A DNA stretch of 22,592 nt from Dimargaris cristalligena (lineage: Eukaryota; Kickxellomycota; Dimargaritomycetes; Dimargaritales; Dimargaritaceae). The notes under the pieces are model-generated. The model was not told where the DNA came from. It made no database searches and was given only the letters and a program-made list of their open reading frames with translations. A program made the position numbers and the translations under genes. Positions 20,701 through 22,592 of this stretch are shown here, in pieces (position 1 is the stretch's first letter; each line of letters opens with the position of its first letter). The DNA lies in contig JANBQC010000466.1 of NCBI GenBank assembly GCA_027576995.1, positions 1 through 22,592 on the forward strand, given 5' to 3'.

Positions 20701-20822
20701 CGACGGCTCCTAAAGCCGCGACTTGCTTTATTTAGTAATTTTTCCAAGGCCCCTATATGCCCTTGGGTATATATGGCAGGCCTCACCCGCCCTGGTAGTA
20801 CTATAGACCCTTTTCAAGGCCG

Positions 20823-20834
20823 GGACTTAAGTCC
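20823..20834. repeat. 12-bp perfect palindrome inside the element terminal region
   Basis: GGACTTAAGTCC reads the same on both strands. It lies between the outer and inner element repeats. A recombinase or host factor site is possible but untested. Confidence 0.5.
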
Positions 20835-20970
20835 AGAAAAACAATTAATAAGATGGGGACGGGCTTGATGAAGTAATTCGCTAATTATAATAATAAAATA
20901 ATGAATTTCGATGATAGAATAATACTAGTTCGATAAATGGTTAGTTTGCTAACAATTAGGGTGAGATTCA

Positions 20971-20998
20971 ATGATAGAAGGGGTAATCACCCTATTAA
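20971..20998 (+). repeat. Element repeat, inverted inner copy
   Basis: Inverted relative to both other copies. It is complementary over 28 bases (one mismatch) to 20667-20694, and over the 17-base core to 21023-21039 across a 35-base loop. Position and orientation fit an internal complementary region, the segment DIRS elements use to template joining of their ends into a circle. Confidence 0.65.
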
Positions 20999-21013
20999 AC
21001 GTCACAGGCTTGT

Positions 21014-21993
21014 TTAATCGTTATTACCCCTTCTATCATGGGAATAATTCGTCAGGACCGATCGGGCCACATTCTTATGCGGAGTTGGCCGGTTGTAATA
21101 GTCCATAAACGTAGTCCAGACGCGCCAATTGGCCGCTTTCATAATATCTTCCTGGCTAAACCCGAGTTGGTAGGCCGCTGTAGATGTGGCAGCCCGAATG
21201 GAATGGGCCGAAAAGACGTTGGTATCGATCTGGGCCTCCTGTAACAGGGATTTGATCCAGTTACCCAGAGTATCCTCCGACGCCATATGGCCCCGCTTGG
21301 TAATGAATAGGGCCTGTTCTCTAGGTTGGCAGAATGTATAGGACTTGTCAATGTAAAACCGGGTATTACGGACCAGGCATAGTCGGGAACTATCTTCCAA
21401 GGCCTGGATGTTGATCGATTTTCGTTTACCCTCTTTGACATGGTACGCCGTAATCGTCATGACCTCAGGCTGGTCACTCTCCTGGTGAAAAGTTACAGAA
21501 TCCAGGGTTACTTAGGAAAAATCACTACGAGGTCGCCACATGGTTGTTAGACACAGTATGGCCAAGACTTTCTGGCAGAGTTAGTGCCACAGCAATGCAT
21601 CATTATCTGGAAGGTTGGCCAAATGGTCAATAAGCTGTTCCACCCACCAGATGGGGGGTTTCTCAGTAGGCCACACTAAACAGCCCAAGCTTTGCACAAA
21701 TATATTGAGATAGTGGTGTTTTGATACTGGATTACCTGGGTACCCAATGTCCCAGGTAGAAATAATGGCTGCCTTGTGGAGTTTGATGGTATGGATACTG
21801 GCCATTTTGGAAAGTTCAGACAGATAATTTAACAGGTTTAAGGCATCCGGTTGGCAATGATTCTTTTACTGAGATAGGCACCAATGGGCAAACTTTTGCC
21901 AGGCATACTGGTAGGCCTTATTAGTATTGTTACACAGTCCTTGGCAGACACTGGTGGCAATTGCTGGCAAAATACCCTGCAATTTGAGGATTG
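21014..21993 (-). pseudogene. Tyrosine recombinase (integrase) of DIRS-type element, broken
   Basis: One frame runs from about 21988 to TAA 21016-21014, with in-frame TAA at 21868-21866, 21583-21581 and 21514-21512. It starts with the N-terminal core-binding segment (NTNKAYQYAWQKFAHWC). Next comes the start of the catalytic domain with the first conserved Arg in RPRSDF just before the third stop. Then follow KEGK, the H-x-x-R box (AHSIRAAT), the Trp of ANWRVWTTF and the catalytic Tyr in DYYNRP. All recognised catalytic residues are present if the stops are ignored, so decay looks recent or mild. The enzyme integrates the circular cDNA by strand exchange. The last residues (SHDRRGN) are encoded by the element's own repeat at 21023-21045. 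Confidence 0.87.
21023..21045 (-). repeat. Element repeat, copy within the recombinase 3' end
   Basis: Exact 23-bp direct repeat of 20678-20700, overlapping the last sense codons of the recombinase frame; the stop TAA is 7 bases beyond it. Direct copies flanking a spacer could alternatively be B1 and B2 of a Ngaro-type split direct repeat. Confidence 0.75.
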
Positions 21994-22592
21994 CCCTGAT
22001 ATCTTCCAGGCGATTAATATGAGCTGTGGGGTTGGTAGTAATAGTGGATAATCTACAACTATTGGGAGTAGGTGAGGAAACCAGGATTGGGTCCGCCAAT
22101 ATGGGGTTACTAGGATCAGGGTCAATTTGCATTGCAGAACCCGATTGACCACATGGTGGATCTGGTTCCATGGTGGAAAGGCATAGGCGTTTTCCTGAGG
22201 CCAAGGGAATTGAAACATATCCTTCAAAGGTTTCTGCTGGTGGGGATAAAGGTAATAATACTGGGGAAGTTGATGATTGAGGGGACTGGTAAAGAGGTCA
22301 ATCCTCAGTGGCCCCCATTTCAAATTCAGGTGCCAGGATAATGGGGCTGGGAGTACTAATTCCCAATAGGCTGGGGTTATCCTGCTCAACTGATTGGCTT
22401 TGGTATTACAGTTGCCTAGGATATGCACCGCCCTCGGAGTTAAATTTTGGTAGGTTAATTTATTGGAAATCACAAGGGCTAGTGATTGCAGGGCTGGTAC
22501 TTGAGTGCCCCCCTACCGATTGATATACTTTAGGACAGTGGTATTGTCTGTCCAAAGTAGTAGGGACTGGTCCCGAATCTGAGCTGGTAGTT
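21989..22592 (-). pseudogene. RNase H and linker domain of DIRS-type polyprotein (partial, broken)
   Basis: In the frame with codon starts at 22590, 22587 and so on, the translation enters mid-RNase H with L-x-L-WTDNTTVLKYINR. It then meets TAG at 22515-22513 where the family has Gln before GGT; CAG to TAG is one C-to-T change. It continues through HILGNCNTKANQLSR (RNase H C-terminus) and WGPLRIDLFTSPLNHQLP to TPYWRTQSWFPHLLP and LIAWKISG. RNase H removes the RNA strand during reverse transcription. Near 21988-21996 the meaningful reading shifts to the next frame. The 5' part is cut by the window edge. Confidence 0.85.

Larger units (their letters stand above)
20667..22592 (-). mobile_element. 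3' part of a decayed DIRS-type tyrosine-recombinase retrotransposon
   Basis: Reading leftward from the right edge there is RNase H (TDN motif, then INR-stop-GGT, then the N-x-x-A-x-x-LSR end), the linker domain found in DIRS-like elements (IDLFTSPLNHQLPQYY, AFPPWNQI, TPYWRTQSWFP), and a tyrosine recombinase. This order is diagnostic of the DIRS/Ngaro group, which integrates through a recombinase instead of a DDE integrase. Gag and reverse transcriptase would lie beyond 22592. The left limit is set by the repeat at 20667-20700. The copy is inactive: one TAG, three TAA and a frameshift interrupt the frames. I see no methyltransferase domain between RNase H and recombinase, which would fit Ngaro-like members, but the inverted repeats look more DIRS-like. 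Confidence 0.88.

Noticed and set aside
20667..22592. Crypton-type DNA transposon
   Set aside because: Cryptons carry a tyrosine recombinase but no RNase H; the RNase H and linker domain upstream show a DIRS-type retroelement.
21014..22592. Alternative genetic code (TAA/TAG as Gln)
   Set aside because: The intact genes here use TAA (Hsp20, Myb) and TAG (dma1-like) as true terminators, and the element also has a frameshift, so decay explains the stops.

Overview
The window looks like nuclear DNA of a filamentous, probably early-diverging ('zygomycete'-grade) fungus. The grounds are a fungal Dma1-type FHA-RING ubiquitin ligase, a six-exon Myb/SANT protein with 154-230 nt GT-AG introns, a single-exon Hsp20, GC-rich codons at third positions in the conserved genes, AT-rich and microsatellite-rich spacers, and a decayed tyrosine-recombinase (DIRS-type) retrotransposon. 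The exact lineage cannot be fixed from the sequence alone.

Layout. Bases 1-3965 hold two head-to-tail copies of one block. Each block has, on the minus strand, a short exon starting with a signal peptide, and divergently, on the plus strand, the 3' end of an unrecognised gene ending in a conserved C-terminus. In the left copy the signal-peptide exon carries TGA at codon 2 and the plus-strand frame lacks a start, so it is a relic. In the right copy the signal-peptide exon is intact. It lies in the same reading frame as a C2H2 zinc-finger ORF (2178-3272), and an 87-nt intron would join them. Bases 3961-5681 are AT-rich spacer. The minus-strand dma1-like gene fills 5682-8375. Bases 8376 to about 15148 are a long spacer with many simple repeats and only weak exon candidates. 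A small heat-shock protein with a highly unusual Cys/His-rich N-terminal arm lies at 15468-16034, possibly sharing a promoter with a divergent minus-strand exon. A six-exon minus-strand gene (16822-19836, 701 aa predicted) encodes a Myb/SANT domain plus a C-terminal U-box-like fold. From about 20667 to the right edge lies the 3' part of a DIRS-type element on the minus strand: RNase H, linker domain and tyrosine recombinase, broken by one TAG, three TAA codons and a frameshift. Its end carries three copies of one short motif, two direct and one inverted, and one copy overlaps the recombinase's own last codons.

The genes do not form a pathway. Dma1 (mitotic checkpoint ubiquitin ligase), Hsp20 (chaperone) and the Myb protein (nuclear) are independent housekeeping or regulatory genes. 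The accessory material is the tandem block at the left and the retroelement at the right.
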